Positions 1 through 8,149 of a stretch of DNA of 64,000 nucleotides are shown here, one piece after another. Within the stretch, counting starts at the first letter, position 1, and every line of letters begins with the position of its first letter. The notes below the pieces were generated by a model. That model did not search any database and was not told where the DNA came from. It worked only from the letters and a program-made list of their open reading frames with translations. A program made the translations under genes and the position numbers. Origin of the DNA: CAVPCZ01 sp963702445 (lineage in GTDB: Bacteria > Bacteroidota > Ignavibacteria > UBA10030 > UBA6906); the NCBI GenBank assembly GCA_963702445.1, contig CAVPCZ010000012.1, positions 186,001-250,000 on the forward strand, given 5' to 3'.

Positions 1-1220
1 AGACCGTCGGCGTACGACTCGGCCCTGCCGATACCCGATCGCGTCTCGAATCCCCAGTCGTTGTGGAGCCACTGAGCCCTGGCGGTAAAGAGGAGCCTGT
101 CCGAGAGGACGCTGTTGTACTGCCCGCTGACGAAGAACCGGTAGGCTTTAACATTGTCCGTCTGCTGCGCGGACGGCGGGATGAGCGCTGAATCCAGGGT
201 CCGCCAGTACAGAAACTGCCCTCCGAACTGATTGAGGAGGTTGAAGGTCAGCGTAACGGAGGATGACGGGGAGAGATCCTCCTTGGCTTTAATGTAGAAG
301 TTGTACCGCCGGCGATAGTCATTCTCGCGATAGCCGTCATCCAGCTGCCGCGACATGAACAACGAGACACCGAGGGTGCCCGACTTGTAGGAATGGCTGA
401 CCGATTGGCCGTTGGTGAAGCGATGGATGTCAGACCACTTCCACTGGTCGTATGAGGGATCGTTGTACATCCCCCCGTACAACCGGACAATCGTTTCGGG
501 CCGCTCCGGAATCGGCTTGGTAATGATATTGATCACTCCCCCGAGCGCACTGGACCCGTAGAGCGCCGAGCTGGCCCCCTTGACCACCTCGATCCGCTCA
601 ACCTGCCCCACCGGAATGGCTTCAAAGCTCAGCTCACCCGTATCGCCGGCGATGAAGGGGATGCCGTCCACGAGCATGAGCACGCGGCTGCCGGCCCCCC
701 GGCTGTATCCGCTGGAGCCGCGGATATTCACCTGGAACCCCGTCATGTTCACGCCGGGAATGTACCGGAGTGCGTCATCAACCACGAGGGCGTTGCGCTG
801 CTGGATTTCTCCCGCTTCCATGATGGACATGCTGACGGGGACATCTTCAAGGGACTGTTTGCGCTTGCTGGCGGTAATGACAAACTGCTCGATCTGCACC
901 GGGGTCTGCACGAGCGAGATGTTCAGGACGGTTTCTTTCCCTTCCCCGACCACCACATCGGCCCGCGTGACACGCTGATACCCGACCATGGACACCGTGA
1001 CCGTGTGCGTCCCGGCGGGCACATCCGGAATGAGATATTCGCCTTTGAGATTCGTGGTGGTCCCCCGCACGGTGCCCTGCACGAGCACGGTGGCTCCCAC
1101 GAGCGGCTCGGTGGTCCCTTCGGCACGGGATGTCACCCGGCCGGCAATGGAGCCGCCTCCCCCGAACCCGCGGTCACCCAGGGCGAGAAGCAACAGGAAC
1201 GTGATGAGGGTCTGTTTCAT
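1..1220 (-). CDS. TonB-dependent outer-membrane receptor, N-terminal part (runs off the left edge)
   Basis: The gene starts at the ATG whose complement is 1218-1220 and stays open to base 1, giving about 406 residues. After a signal peptide (MKQTLITFLLLLALG) there is a carboxypeptidase-regulatory-like beta-sandwich (about residues 24-105, with GATVLVQGT and VSMVGYQ). A TonB plug follows, with SKRKQSLEDVPVS, YIPGVNMTGFQVNIRGSSG, VLMLVDGIPF and ALYGSSALGGVINIITK. The beginning of the beta-barrel follows. Such receptors import bound substrates across the outer membrane using TonB energy. The start overlaps the stop of the upstream lipoprotein gene by ATGA, so the two are probably translated together. 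The substrate cannot be told, because the barrel is cut off by the window edge. Confidence 0.93.
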   Translation of the reverse strand, partial: MKQTLITFLLLLALGDRGFGGGGSIAGRVTSRAEGTTEPLVGATVLVQGTVRGTTTNLKGEYLIPDVPAGTHTVTVSMVGYQRVTRADVVVGEGKETVLNISLVQTPVQIEQFVITASKRKQSLEDVPVSMSIMEAGEIQQRNALVVDDALRYIPGVNMTGFQVNIRGSSGYSRGAGSRVLMLVDGIPFIAGDTGELSFEAIPVGQVERIEVVKGASSALYGSSALGGVINIITKPIPERPETIVRLYGGMYNDPSYDQWKWSDIHRFTNGQSVSHSYKSGTLGVSLFMSRQLDDGYRENDYRRRYNFYIKAKEDLSPSSSVTLTFNLLNQFGGQFLYWRTLDSALIPPSAQQTDNVKAYRFFVSGQYNSVLSDRLLFTARAQWLHNDWGFETRSGIGRAESYADG

Positions 1221-1756
1221 CGCCATGGCTTCGGGGGCAGGTTGTGATAATCCACATAGATGTCGATGTCGGGCGTGATGCGGTGCAACACAATCCGCAC
1301 GGGCGCGGGAACAAACGAATCCGGATTCACCGCATACACGCCCGCCGGACTCCAATCCGCAAAAAAGTTCGGGCCGTACCGCCAGGCCACGACGACATAG
1401 TTGTATGTCGCCACCTGGAGGGTCGTCCCCTCCGTGGTAAAGGCGTAATGCACCGTGTCCGCCTGCCGGTCTCCACCCAGGACCTTCAGCGCTGTCTGCA
1501 CGCCGCTGGTCACCTGGGGATACACGACAGCCTTCCCGCTGAGTAACGCCGTAAGGATCCCGCTGCTGTCAGTCGGGTACTCCGTGAATGCAGCTATGCG
1601 CAGCTCAAGGAGGCTGTCGGGGGGCGGCCAGTTCTTGTAATGGATCACGCCGCTGAAGCCGGACGGTTCGTTCAGGGGCTCAAGTCCTTTGTCGCATCCG
1701 GAGATGAAAACAAAGAATATGGCCACCAACGCTATGGAAAAGGGGGTTTGCTTCAT
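1217..1756 (-). CDS. small lipoprotein coupled to a TonB-dependent receptor
   Basis: This encodes about 179 residues with a lipoprotein signal (MKQTPFSIALVAIFFVFISGC, Cys at the lipobox), so it is probably anchored in the outer membrane. An ATG eight codons upstream (1780) is possible, but the internal Met gives a normal lipoprotein signal. I recognise no family for the mature part. It contains FSGVIHYKNWPPPDSLLELR near the N-terminus and IDIYVDYHNLPP at the end, suggestive of a carboxypeptidase-regulatory or transthyretin-like beta domain. The stop overlaps the receptor start (ATGA at 1217-1220), so it is probably an accessory binding or assembly partner of that receptor. The role is inferred from neighbourhood only. 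Confidence 0.8.
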   Translation of the reverse strand: MKQTPFSIALVAIFFVFISGCDKGLEPLNEPSGFSGVIHYKNWPPPDSLLELRIAAFTEYPTDSSGILTALLSGKAVVYPQVTSGVQTALKVLGGDRQADTVHYAFTTEGTTLQVATYNYVVVAWRYGPNFFADWSPAGVYAVNPDSFVPAPVRIVLHRITPDIDIYVDYHNLPPKPWR

Positions 1757-1848
1757 GGAACTCCTCGTAAACAAGAACACGAGGGCAGGGGAAAAAGTTC
1801 GTGCGCCCCGTCACAACAACTGAAATAACTTCTCTTGTGAGATCTGAC

Positions 1849-1877
1849 TTGCTTTAGACCCTGCAAGAGCATAGATT
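1849..1877 (+). promoter_or_regulatory. candidate sigma-70-type promoter of the small OM barrel gene
   Basis: TTGCTT at 1849-1854 and TAGATT at 1872-1877 are separated by exactly 17 bases. The pair lies about 80 bases upstream of the ATG at 1959, which has a good GGAGGT ribosome site. The region is shared with the divergent lipoprotein/TonB pair. The assignment rests on pattern only. Confidence 0.35.
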
Positions 1878-1958
1878 TGTTCTCAGAAGGCTGGTCTATG
1901 TTCAGACGAACTCGATGATCCTGTTCGCGACCAAGGCAATCACACATCCGGAGGTCCC

Positions 1959-2624
1959 ATGAAACACTTTATCCTTTGCTGCACGTTGCTCTTTGCGTTC
2001 TCGGCGGCATCAGCGCAGGGCATCGGGTTCGGCGTTCACGGCAACATGATCAATTCCAATCTCAACGCGACCCTCAGGCAGATCGGCAATATCCCCCCCC
2101 CCACCAGTACGGTTCAGATAGCACTTGAAGAAATTTACGGTATCGGCTGGGGAGGCGGCGTGCATTTCGACATCGGTCTGGGATTCATCAGCTTCCGCCT
2201 CTCCGGAGACTACACCACCCTTTCACCCGACAAGGACAAGTTCGCGAGCCTCGTCCAGCAGGTCTTTCCCGGTGTGACGGGTATATCCTATGTGGATGGC
2301 GGAAAGGTGGATATGTGGTCCGGCAGTGCCAACGCGAAGCTGAACCTGCTGCCTCTGCCCATATTCAAGATCTACGCAACCGGAGGCATCGGTATCGCTA
2401 ACGTCAAGTCGACAAACGCGAACCTGAAGGTCGGCACCACACCCGTCAGCTTCGTGATTCTCGACAACCAGACCGCCATGACCACGAATCTCGGCGCCGG
2501 AACGGATATCTCCCTTGGCGGATTGAGCCTGTTTGCGGAGCTCAGGTTCAACTGGCTCTTCCTCAAAGAAAACGCGGAGACCAGCACCATGGTGCCCATC
2601 GCCTCCGTAGGCATCACGTTCTAA
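1959..2624 (+). CDS. small outer-membrane beta-barrel protein
   Basis: This 221-residue protein has a clear signal peptide (MKHFILCCTLLFAFSAASAQG) and ends in VGITF, the terminal aromatic typical of outer-membrane barrels recognised by BamA. The body alternates polar and hydrophobic residues (GWGGGVHFDIGLGFISFRLS, FAELRFNWLFL), as in 8-stranded porin-like OMP_b-brl/OmpW-type proteins. The start is fixed by GGAGGT five bases upstream of ATG. It is transcribed alone and faces typA convergently across a 15-bp hairpin. The function cannot be specified beyond an outer-membrane structural or small-molecule channel role. Confidence 0.75.
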   Translation: MKHFILCCTLLFAFSAASAQGIGFGVHGNMINSNLNATLRQIGNIPPPTSTVQIALEEIYGIGWGGGVHFDIGLGFISFRLSGDYTTLSPDKDKFASLVQQVFPGVTGISYVDGGKVDMWSGSANAKLNLLPLPIFKIYATGGIGIANVKSTNANLKVGTTPVSFVILDNQTAMTTNLGAGTDISLGGLSLFAELRFNWLFLKENAETSTMVPIASVGITF

Positions 2625-2712
2625 GCCGTCCAACCGGTTTTCATTCGCGGGCCGGCAGCGGCCGCCCGTTGCCGGCGACGAAAGCCGGCGCTCTTCGCCG
2701 CCTCCTCGTACA

Positions 2713-2746
2713 AACGCCCGGTCCCGCTCTTGCGGGACCGGGCGTT
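2713..2746. terminator. perfect 15-bp hairpin between convergent genes
   Basis: Bases 2713-2727 pair perfectly with 2732-2746 around a TCTT loop. It lies between the barrel gene (ends 2624) and typA (ends 2773 on the other strand). It lacks an obvious T-tract on either side. It probably acts as a bidirectional terminator or 3'-end stabiliser. Confidence 0.65.
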
Positions 2747-2772
2747 GGCATTCAGAGCGGACAGGGTCAGCT

Positions 2773-4611
2773 TTACCGGGACACCTCTTCGGCCTCGGCG
2801 GCTCTCTTCGACATACGTTTCCGCATGTCCGCATCGAGGTATTTCTTCCGGATCCGTATGCTCTCCGGCGTCACCTCCACCAGCTCATCGTCGGCGATCC
2901 ATTCGATGGCCTGTTCGAGCGTGAGCCTGCGCGGCGGTTCGAGACGCACCGCCTCATCGGATCCCGACGCACGCATGTTGGTCAGCTGCTTGGTCTTGCA
3001 GACATTCACCGTCATGTCCTTCTCCCGCGAATTCTCACCCACGATCATGCCTGAATACACCTTCGTCCCCGGATCGATGAAAAAGACCGAACGTTCCTGC
3101 AGCTTCCACATCCCGTAGGCGACCGCTTCACCCGATTCCATGGTGACCATCGCCCCTTTCATGCGGTGGGTCATGTCCCCCTTGTAGGGATCGTACCCGT
3201 GGAAGTTGTGGTGCAGCACGCCCGTGCCCTTCGTCTGCGTCATAAATTCGCCCCGGAACCCGATCAACCCGCGGGCCGGAACGATGAATTCCAGGCGGGT
3301 GTTCCCGTTGCTGGCCACCATATTCTTCATTTCACCGCGTCTGCGGCCGATGTTCTCGATCACCACGCCGACGAATTCATCCGGGACATCAATGATGACA
3401 TGTTCCATCGGCTCCGAGAGGACGTCATCGATCCTCTTGTAGATCACTTCCGGACGCGAGACCTGAAATTCATACCCTTCACGCCGCATGGTTTCAATCA
3501 GGATTGCCAGATGCAATTCGCCGCGCCCGCTCACTTTGAACGTGTCCGGGGAATCCGTCAGCTCGATACGCATGCTCACATTGGAGCGGAGTTCGCGTGT
3601 CAGCCGTTCGCTGAGATGCCGTGTGGTGACATACTTTCCTTCCAACCCCGCAAACGGCGAGTTATTGACCAGGAAGTTCATCGACAGGGTCGGCTCTTCA
3701 ATCGCCACAAAGGGAAGCGGTTTGGGATCCGCCTCGTCGGCGATTGTCTCTCCGATATCCACGTCTTCCATGCCGGCAATGGCGATGATGTCCCCCGCCC
3801 CGGCTTCCTGCACTTCCACGCGCTTGAGGCCGTCGAACGTGTAGATCTTGGTCACCCGGGCATCTTCCACGAGGCCGTCACGATGGATGATTTTCATGGG
3901 TGATCCAAACCGGATCGTCCCCCGGTGGATGGTCCCGATTCCCAGACGGCCGAGATAGTCGTTGTAATCGATGGTGGTCACCAGCATCTGGAACGGCGAC
4001 ACGGTATCGCCGGGCGGCGGCGGCACATGCTCGACAATCGCGTCCAGGAGGGGGAGGAGATTCGCGCTCTCCTGGTCAAGCTCATTCTTCGCTATACCCT
4101 GTTTGGCGATGCAGTAGACGGTCGGGAAATCCAGCTGATGATCTTTCGCTCCGAGGGAGAGAAACAGCTCAAAGACCAGGTCGAGCACTTCGTGCGGACG
4201 TGCGTCTTTCCGGTCGATCTTGTTGATCACGACAATGGGTTTGAGATTCAGATCGAGCGATTTCTTGAGGACGAATTTCGTTCCTGGAAGGGGGCCCTCG
4301 GCGGCGTCCACCAGCAGGAGCACGCCATCCACCATCGTGAGTGTCCGTTCCACTTCCCCCCCGAAATCTGCGTGCCCCGGAGTGTCCACGATGTTGATCT
4401 TGGTGTTATTGTAGTGGATGGACGTGTTTTTTGCCAGAATGGTTATGCCGCGTTCTTTCTCCAGATCATTGGAATCCATCACGCGGGTCACCACTTGCTG
4501 GTTCGACCGGAAGGTCCCGGTCTGGCGGAGCATGTGGTCAACGAGCGTGGTCTTCCCGTGGTCAACGTGGGCAATAATGGCGATGTTGCGGATGTCGTTC
4601 CTGCGCTGCAT
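2773..4611 (-). CDS. typA: ribosome-associated GTPase TypA/BipA
   Basis: This 612-residue translational GTPase has the normal family length. G1 is AHVDHGKTTLVDHML near residue 14, the switch region holds KERGITILAKNT, G3 is DTPGHADFGGEVERTL and G4 is NKIDR. The EF-G-like domains and the TypA-specific C-terminal domain follow (ARGLIGFRGEFMTQTKGTG, LTNMRASGSDEAVRL). BipA binds the 70S ribosome and helps 50S assembly, growth at low temperature and stress adaptation. A GGAG site precedes the ATG. It lies downstream of the GH26 gene on the same strand across a 76-base gap, so it may be transcribed separately. Confidence 0.98.
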   Translation of the reverse strand: MQRRNDIRNIAIIAHVDHGKTTLVDHMLRQTGTFRSNQQVVTRVMDSNDLEKERGITILAKNTSIHYNNTKINIVDTPGHADFGGEVERTLTMVDGVLLLVDAAEGPLPGTKFVLKKSLDLNLKPIVVINKIDRKDARPHEVLDLVFELFLSLGAKDHQLDFPTVYCIAKQGIAKNELDQESANLLPLLDAIVEHVPPPPGDTVSPFQMLVTTIDYNDYLGRLGIGTIHRGTIRFGSPMKIIHRDGLVEDARVTKIYTFDGLKRVEVQEAGAGDIIAIAGMEDVDIGETIADEADPKPLPFVAIEEPTLSMNFLVNNSPFAGLEGKYVTTRHLSERLTRELRSNVSMRIELTDSPDTFKVSGRGELHLAILIETMRREGYEFQVSRPEVIYKRIDDVLSEPMEHVIIDVPDEFVGVVIENIGRRRGEMKNMVASNGNTRLEFIVPARGLIGFRGEFMTQTKGTGVLHHNFHGYDPYKGDMTHRMKGAMVTMESGEAVAYGMWKLQERSVFFIDPGTKVYSGMIVGENSREKDMTVNVCKTKQLTNMRASGSDEAVRLEPPRRLTLEQAIEWIADDELVEVTPESIRIRKKYLDADMRKRMSKRAAEAEEVSR

Positions 4612-4687
4612 GAGTCTCCGGTGATTGTCAAGCCAAGCATATAATAAACAAAAAAGGGGAGTGAATTCCTACGAAGGGGGGACCACT

Positions 4688-5794
4688 TCACGCGGGCAGG
4701 CTTGCGGGGGACGCATAGAGCGGGGGCAGATCGCGAAGAAACAGCGTATACGGATCGTGATAGAACCGGAGGAAGTCGGGGATACTTGCATGCCCCGGAT
4801 ACGGGGCAAAATGGTGTGTTGTGCCCGCATTGCGCCACACTGCCGCGTAGACAACATGGGAGTTCACGGGATCCTGTTTGAGGGAGCCCAGAAGCACCCG
4901 GGTAAACCAATCCGGTGTGGACAGTCCATCCTGCCCCACTTCCGTCAGGGCGACAAGTTTGTGGCGGCTGCGGGCATGACGCACAACCGTGCGCAGATCC
5001 TCCCTGAACGACTGAAGGTCCTGCGGGGAAATGTCGCGGGAAAAATAGGCGTCTGCACCGAAGATATCCACGCAGGCATCACCCGGATATCGATCGAAAT
5101 ACCGGTTTCCCTCCCCGACATGACTCAACGCGGGCGAGAACGCCCAGAGGAGGCTGTGCACGCTCATCGTGTCCCGGAGAAACAATGCCGTGAATCTCCA
5201 GAGGGCAATGTACTCTTCCGGTGTGGCATGCGGTGCTCCCCACCAGAACCAGTCGCCTGTGTGTTCATGAAACGGACGGAAGATCACCGGAATGGGTTCG
5301 CCGTGCGGCCCGACGAGCGAGTGCAGGAAGACGGCAACCGATTCCAGAGTCCGCGCGTACTCGCCGTGCCGTGCACCTCCCGGAAGAATACTGGCGACAA
5401 CGCGCTCGTTATTCACCTCTCTGGCATAGAACCCACGATCGTCCGGATCAGAGATATGCCAGCAGAGGCTTATTGCGGAACCCCGGATGTATGCAGACGT
5501 GATCCTGGAGCGGAGACGATCGACATCATCCCGCCGCTGCACACGGTTGAGGTCTTCGCTGATCAGTGCAGGGAAATCGCCACACACACTGCGCACGTCC
5601 GAGCGCTCGTCATCACCGCTCCACCCGACACCATAGCCGCAGGCATCCTGCATACCGAAGAGCAGGCCCCGTGTGGCGAGCAGGAGGAGATTCCTGTACA
5701 GATTGCGGGTCTCCACCGTGACCAGCGGATCGACCGGCAGACCGTCACCCGCCTCCGCCCCGCTTTCCCTGGTCGGGATGTGGAAAATGCTCAT
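4688..5794 (-). CDS. glycoside hydrolase family 26 (beta-mannanase-like)
   Basis: This 368-residue protein matches the GH26 TIM-barrel pattern. The general acid sits in FRPFHEHTGDWFWWG (Glu177) and the nucleophile in LTEVGQDG (Glu285); FGADAY lies on the strand before it. GH26 enzymes cleave beta-1,4-mannosidic (or beta-1,3-xylosidic) bonds in polysaccharides. No signal peptide is visible, and the only in-frame upstream codons run quickly into a stop. The product therefore looks cytoplasmic unless exported atypically. No sugar transporter or other polysaccharide gene is adjacent. The family call is strong; the substrate is inferred. Confidence 0.88.
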   Translation of the reverse strand: MSIFHIPTRESGAEAGDGLPVDPLVTVETRNLYRNLLLLATRGLLFGMQDACGYGVGWSGDDERSDVRSVCGDFPALISEDLNRVQRRDDVDRLRSRITSAYIRGSAISLCWHISDPDDRGFYAREVNNERVVASILPGGARHGEYARTLESVAVFLHSLVGPHGEPIPVIFRPFHEHTGDWFWWGAPHATPEEYIALWRFTALFLRDTMSVHSLLWAFSPALSHVGEGNRYFDRYPGDACVDIFGADAYFSRDISPQDLQSFREDLRTVVRHARSRHKLVALTEVGQDGLSTPDWFTRVLLGSLKQDPVNSHVVYAAVWRNAGTTHHFAPYPGHASIPDFLRFYHDPYTLFLRDLPPLYASPASLPA

Positions 5795-5799
5795 GCAGC

Positions 5800-5828
5800 T
5801 TGACTTTTCACGCCGGTTTCACTAAGTA
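5800..5828 (+). promoter_or_regulatory. candidate promoter of serA
   Basis: TTGACT (5800-5805) and TAAGTA (5823-5828) are separated by 17 bases. Transcription would begin near 5835, which is downstream of the GTG at 5831. That supports translation of serA from the ATG at 5870 instead. Confidence 0.45.
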
Positions 5829-5869
5829 GAGTGAACACTTTCAGGAACAACCGGGCCGCACACATACAC

Positions 5870-7069
5870 ATGAAGACCCTGCTGCTGGAACACATCCACC
5901 CCCGTGCCGTCGGGGCCCTGGTGCAGGGATCCCTGCAGGTGACAGAATCCGCCGGGAGTCTGCATGAAGAGGAGCTGATAGCGGCCCTGCAGGGTGTCTC
6001 CGTCCTCGGTATCCGGTCGCGCACCGCCATAACGCGCCGCGTCCTGGAGAACGCTCCCGATCTGATGGCGATTGGTGCCTACTGTATCGGAACGAACCAC
6101 ATCGACCTGGAAGCCGCTTCGCTCCGCGGGGTGGCCGTGTTTAATGCGCCCTACAGCAACACGCGCAGTGTGGCGGAAATGGTTATCGCGGAGATCATTT
6201 TTCTCGTCAGGCGTCTCCTGCCGAAGGTCGTCAGAGCGCATGAAGGTGCATGGGACAAATCCGCGGAGAACGCCCGGGAGGTACGGGGCAAGAAGCTGGG
6301 CATCATCGGGTTCGGCAACATCGGCTCACAGGTATCGACTCTCGCGGAAGCCATGGGCATGGACGTCCACTACTACGACAACGTGGACAAGCTGACCATC
6401 GGCAACGCCACGCGGGTGCCGACCCTTCAGGAGCTCCTTGGTCTGGCGGACATCCTGACGATCCACGTCGACGGCAACCCGGCCAATGCCGGCCTGATCG
6501 GTGAAGCGGAGTTCGCCGCGATGAAAGAGGGTGTCATCCTCCTGAACCTCAGCCGCGGCCATATCGTCAACATTGATGCCCTCGCACGTCACCTCAGATC
6601 CGGCAAGGTCGCCGGCGCCGCAGTGGATGTTTTTCCGCACGAACCGAAAGATGCAGCGGAGCCGTTCCGCTCACCTCTCCAGGGCATCCCCAACGTCCTG
6701 CTCACGCCCCACGTCGGCGGCAGTACCGAGGAGGCACAGGAGAACATCGCCGATTTTGTCTCCAGCAAGCTTGTGGACTACCTTTCCAGCGGCAACACAT
6801 TCACGAGCGTCAATTTCCCGAAAATCCATGTGCCGCGGGCGGATGTCGCGCATGCGCGTCGCGTCCTGCACGTCCACCAGAACGTCCCCGGCGTGCTCTC
6901 TCAGATCAACGGCATTTTCGCCAAGAACAACGTCAACGTGCTCTCGCAATACCTGCGCACGAACGAGCTGATCGGTTATGCCGTCGCCGACGTGGACAAG
7001 TCGCATGAAGAGACGTTCTTCGAGGACCTGCGCCGGGTTGCGCACACGATCAGGGTACGGATCATGTAA
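5870..7069 (+). CDS. serA: D-3-phosphoglycerate dehydrogenase with ACT domain
   Basis: This protein of about 399 residues (the E. coli-type SerA is 410) catalyses the NAD-dependent oxidation of 3-phosphoglycerate, the first step of serine synthesis. It shows the Rossmann motif GIIGFGNIGSQ, the catalytic Arg in LSRGHIVN, the His in LLTPHVGGSTEEAQENI, and a C-terminal ACT regulatory domain (HVHQNVPGVLSQINGIF). Serine feedback inhibition through the ACT domain is known for this type. A GTG at 5831 would add 13 residues, but the likely promoter overlaps it, so the ATG at 5870 is preferred. Its stop overlaps the convergent desaturase gene by eight bases. Confidence 0.97.
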   Translation: MKTLLLEHIHPRAVGALVQGSLQVTESAGSLHEEELIAALQGVSVLGIRSRTAITRRVLENAPDLMAIGAYCIGTNHIDLEAASLRGVAVFNAPYSNTRSVAEMVIAEIIFLVRRLLPKVVRAHEGAWDKSAENAREVRGKKLGIIGFGNIGSQVSTLAEAMGMDVHYYDNVDKLTIGNATRVPTLQELLGLADILTIHVDGNPANAGLIGEAEFAAMKEGVILLNLSRGHIVNIDALARHLRSGKVAGAAVDVFPHEPKDAAEPFRSPLQGIPNVLLTPHVGGSTEEAQENIADFVSSKLVDYLSSGNTFTSVNFPKIHVPRADVAHARRVLHVHQNVPGVLSQINGIFAKNNVNVLSQYLRTNELIGYAVADVDKSHEETFFEDLRRVAHTIRVRIM

Positions 7070-8054
7070 CCGGGGCCTGATCCGGCAGAATCCAGCTGAA
7101 CCGTTCACTCCCGGTCAGCGTCACACGTTCCGCCAGCGCCCGGTAGCGCGCCGCCAGTCCGCACACGTAGTCCTGCGCTTTTGCCGCCAGATCGGTCAAT
7201 CCCGTCAGTCCGCCCACCTTCCACGAGGCCACCAGGTCATCCACGATGTCCGCATAATCGCTGGCGGTATAGACGCCGATGTGCTGTGCCACCCTGGAGA
7301 AACGGGTGAACAGCAGATCGTCCTGACCGTCATACATGAGCACCGCAGGCATCGTGATCTTCTTTTTCATCATCGCCGCAAATGCGCGGACGGCGCCGGC
7401 GGGGTCAAGGACGAACACCTGCTCCATGAAGAGCTTGTACGCCTTTTCATGCCGGGCTTCATCACCGGCAATGACACCGCAGATGGTATGCAGGGAGTCC
7501 TCCCCCGCCTTCTTCGCCATCGTGGCCACATTCCGGTGTGAGATCTTTGTGGCCCGTTCCTGGAAGGAGGTGTACACAAAACCGAGATACGGATCGTTTT
7601 CCGTCTGGGGATCGAATCCCCGGTTGAGGAGATGGTGGATTGTCGTTTCCACCGCGCGCATGTTCACCCTGCCGCTGAAGGTGAGGTAGCGGTTGAGGAG
7701 ATCTCCATGGCGGTTTTCTTCGGCGGTCCATCCCCTGCTCCACCGGGCCCAGGGATCATCGCTTGTGCCGGTCGGATCCGTGAGTCCCTGCAGCCGGTTC
7801 AACCAGGTCTGGTAAGTCGGCAGGGCCTCTTCCGTAACCATGTCGCCGACGAGAACGGCCAGTAAATCCTCCGGCAGCGCACGCGCCCGTTCGCGCAGTG
7901 CCGTCAGGCGTTCGATCCATCCATCCCCTTGCAGGTCGGGCAAAAAGTCCGACGGCTGCCAGCTCTCCGCAACCGGCTTCAGCAGCGTGCCGATGTGCCC
8001 GCTGACAAACCCCCGCATGCTCTGAACCACTTCGATGTGTTTCTCGATCGACAT
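7062..8054 (-). CDS. acyl-ACP desaturase (soluble di-iron stearoyl-ACP desaturase family)
   Basis: This protein of about 330 residues shows the two di-iron motifs of the soluble acyl-ACP desaturases: TAEENRHGDLL and AGDEARHEKAY. Conserved PDLQGDGWIERL and ISHRNVATMAKKAG regions are also present. The family introduces a cis double bond into ACP-bound fatty acids using O2 and reduced ferredoxin. The start is set by GGAGGAGGG about eight bases before ATG 8054; a longer frame to 8165 is not supported. It converges on serA and overlaps it by eight bases. Its presence implies at least occasional exposure to oxygen. Confidence 0.93.
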   Translation of the reverse strand: MSIEKHIEVVQSMRGFVSGHIGTLLKPVAESWQPSDFLPDLQGDGWIERLTALRERARALPEDLLAVLVGDMVTEEALPTYQTWLNRLQGLTDPTGTSDDPWARWSRGWTAEENRHGDLLNRYLTFSGRVNMRAVETTIHHLLNRGFDPQTENDPYLGFVYTSFQERATKISHRNVATMAKKAGEDSLHTICGVIAGDEARHEKAYKLFMEQVFVLDPAGAVRAFAAMMKKKITMPAVLMYDGQDDLLFTRFSRVAQHIGVYTASDYADIVDDLVASWKVGGLTGLTDLAAKAQDYVCGLAARYRALAERVTLTGSERFSWILPDQAPVT

Positions 8055-8080
8055 CGGTGCACCCTCCTCCATGTCCGCAC

Positions 8081-8109
8081 AATGTACAATATTCCCGCCA
8101 ATCCTCCAA
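8081..8109 (-). promoter_or_regulatory. candidate promoter of the desaturase gene
   Basis: On the minus strand TTGGAG (complement of 8104-8109) and TACATT (complement of 8081-8086) are spaced 17 bases apart. The pair lies just after the terminator of the helicase gene and upstream of the desaturase ATG at 8054. The -35 box is poor. Confidence 0.3.
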
Positions 8110-8114
8110 GATTC

Positions 8115-8146
8115 AAAAAAAAGCCCCGCTCGTGAGCGGGGCTTTT
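8115..8146 (-). terminator. intrinsic terminator of the DEAD-box helicase gene
   Basis: A GC-rich stem (8123-8131 with 8134-8142, extended by A-T pairs to 8119 and 8146) is followed on the minus strand by eight T residues (8115-8122). It lies four bases after the helicase stop, so it is a classic Rho-independent terminator separating helicase from desaturase. Confidence 0.9.
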
Positions 8147-8149
8147 CCC

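Noticed and set aside
3166..3903. 245-codon plus-strand frame opposite typA
   Set aside because: Antisense shadow of a strongly conserved GTPase in GC-rich DNA; no ribosome site or motif.
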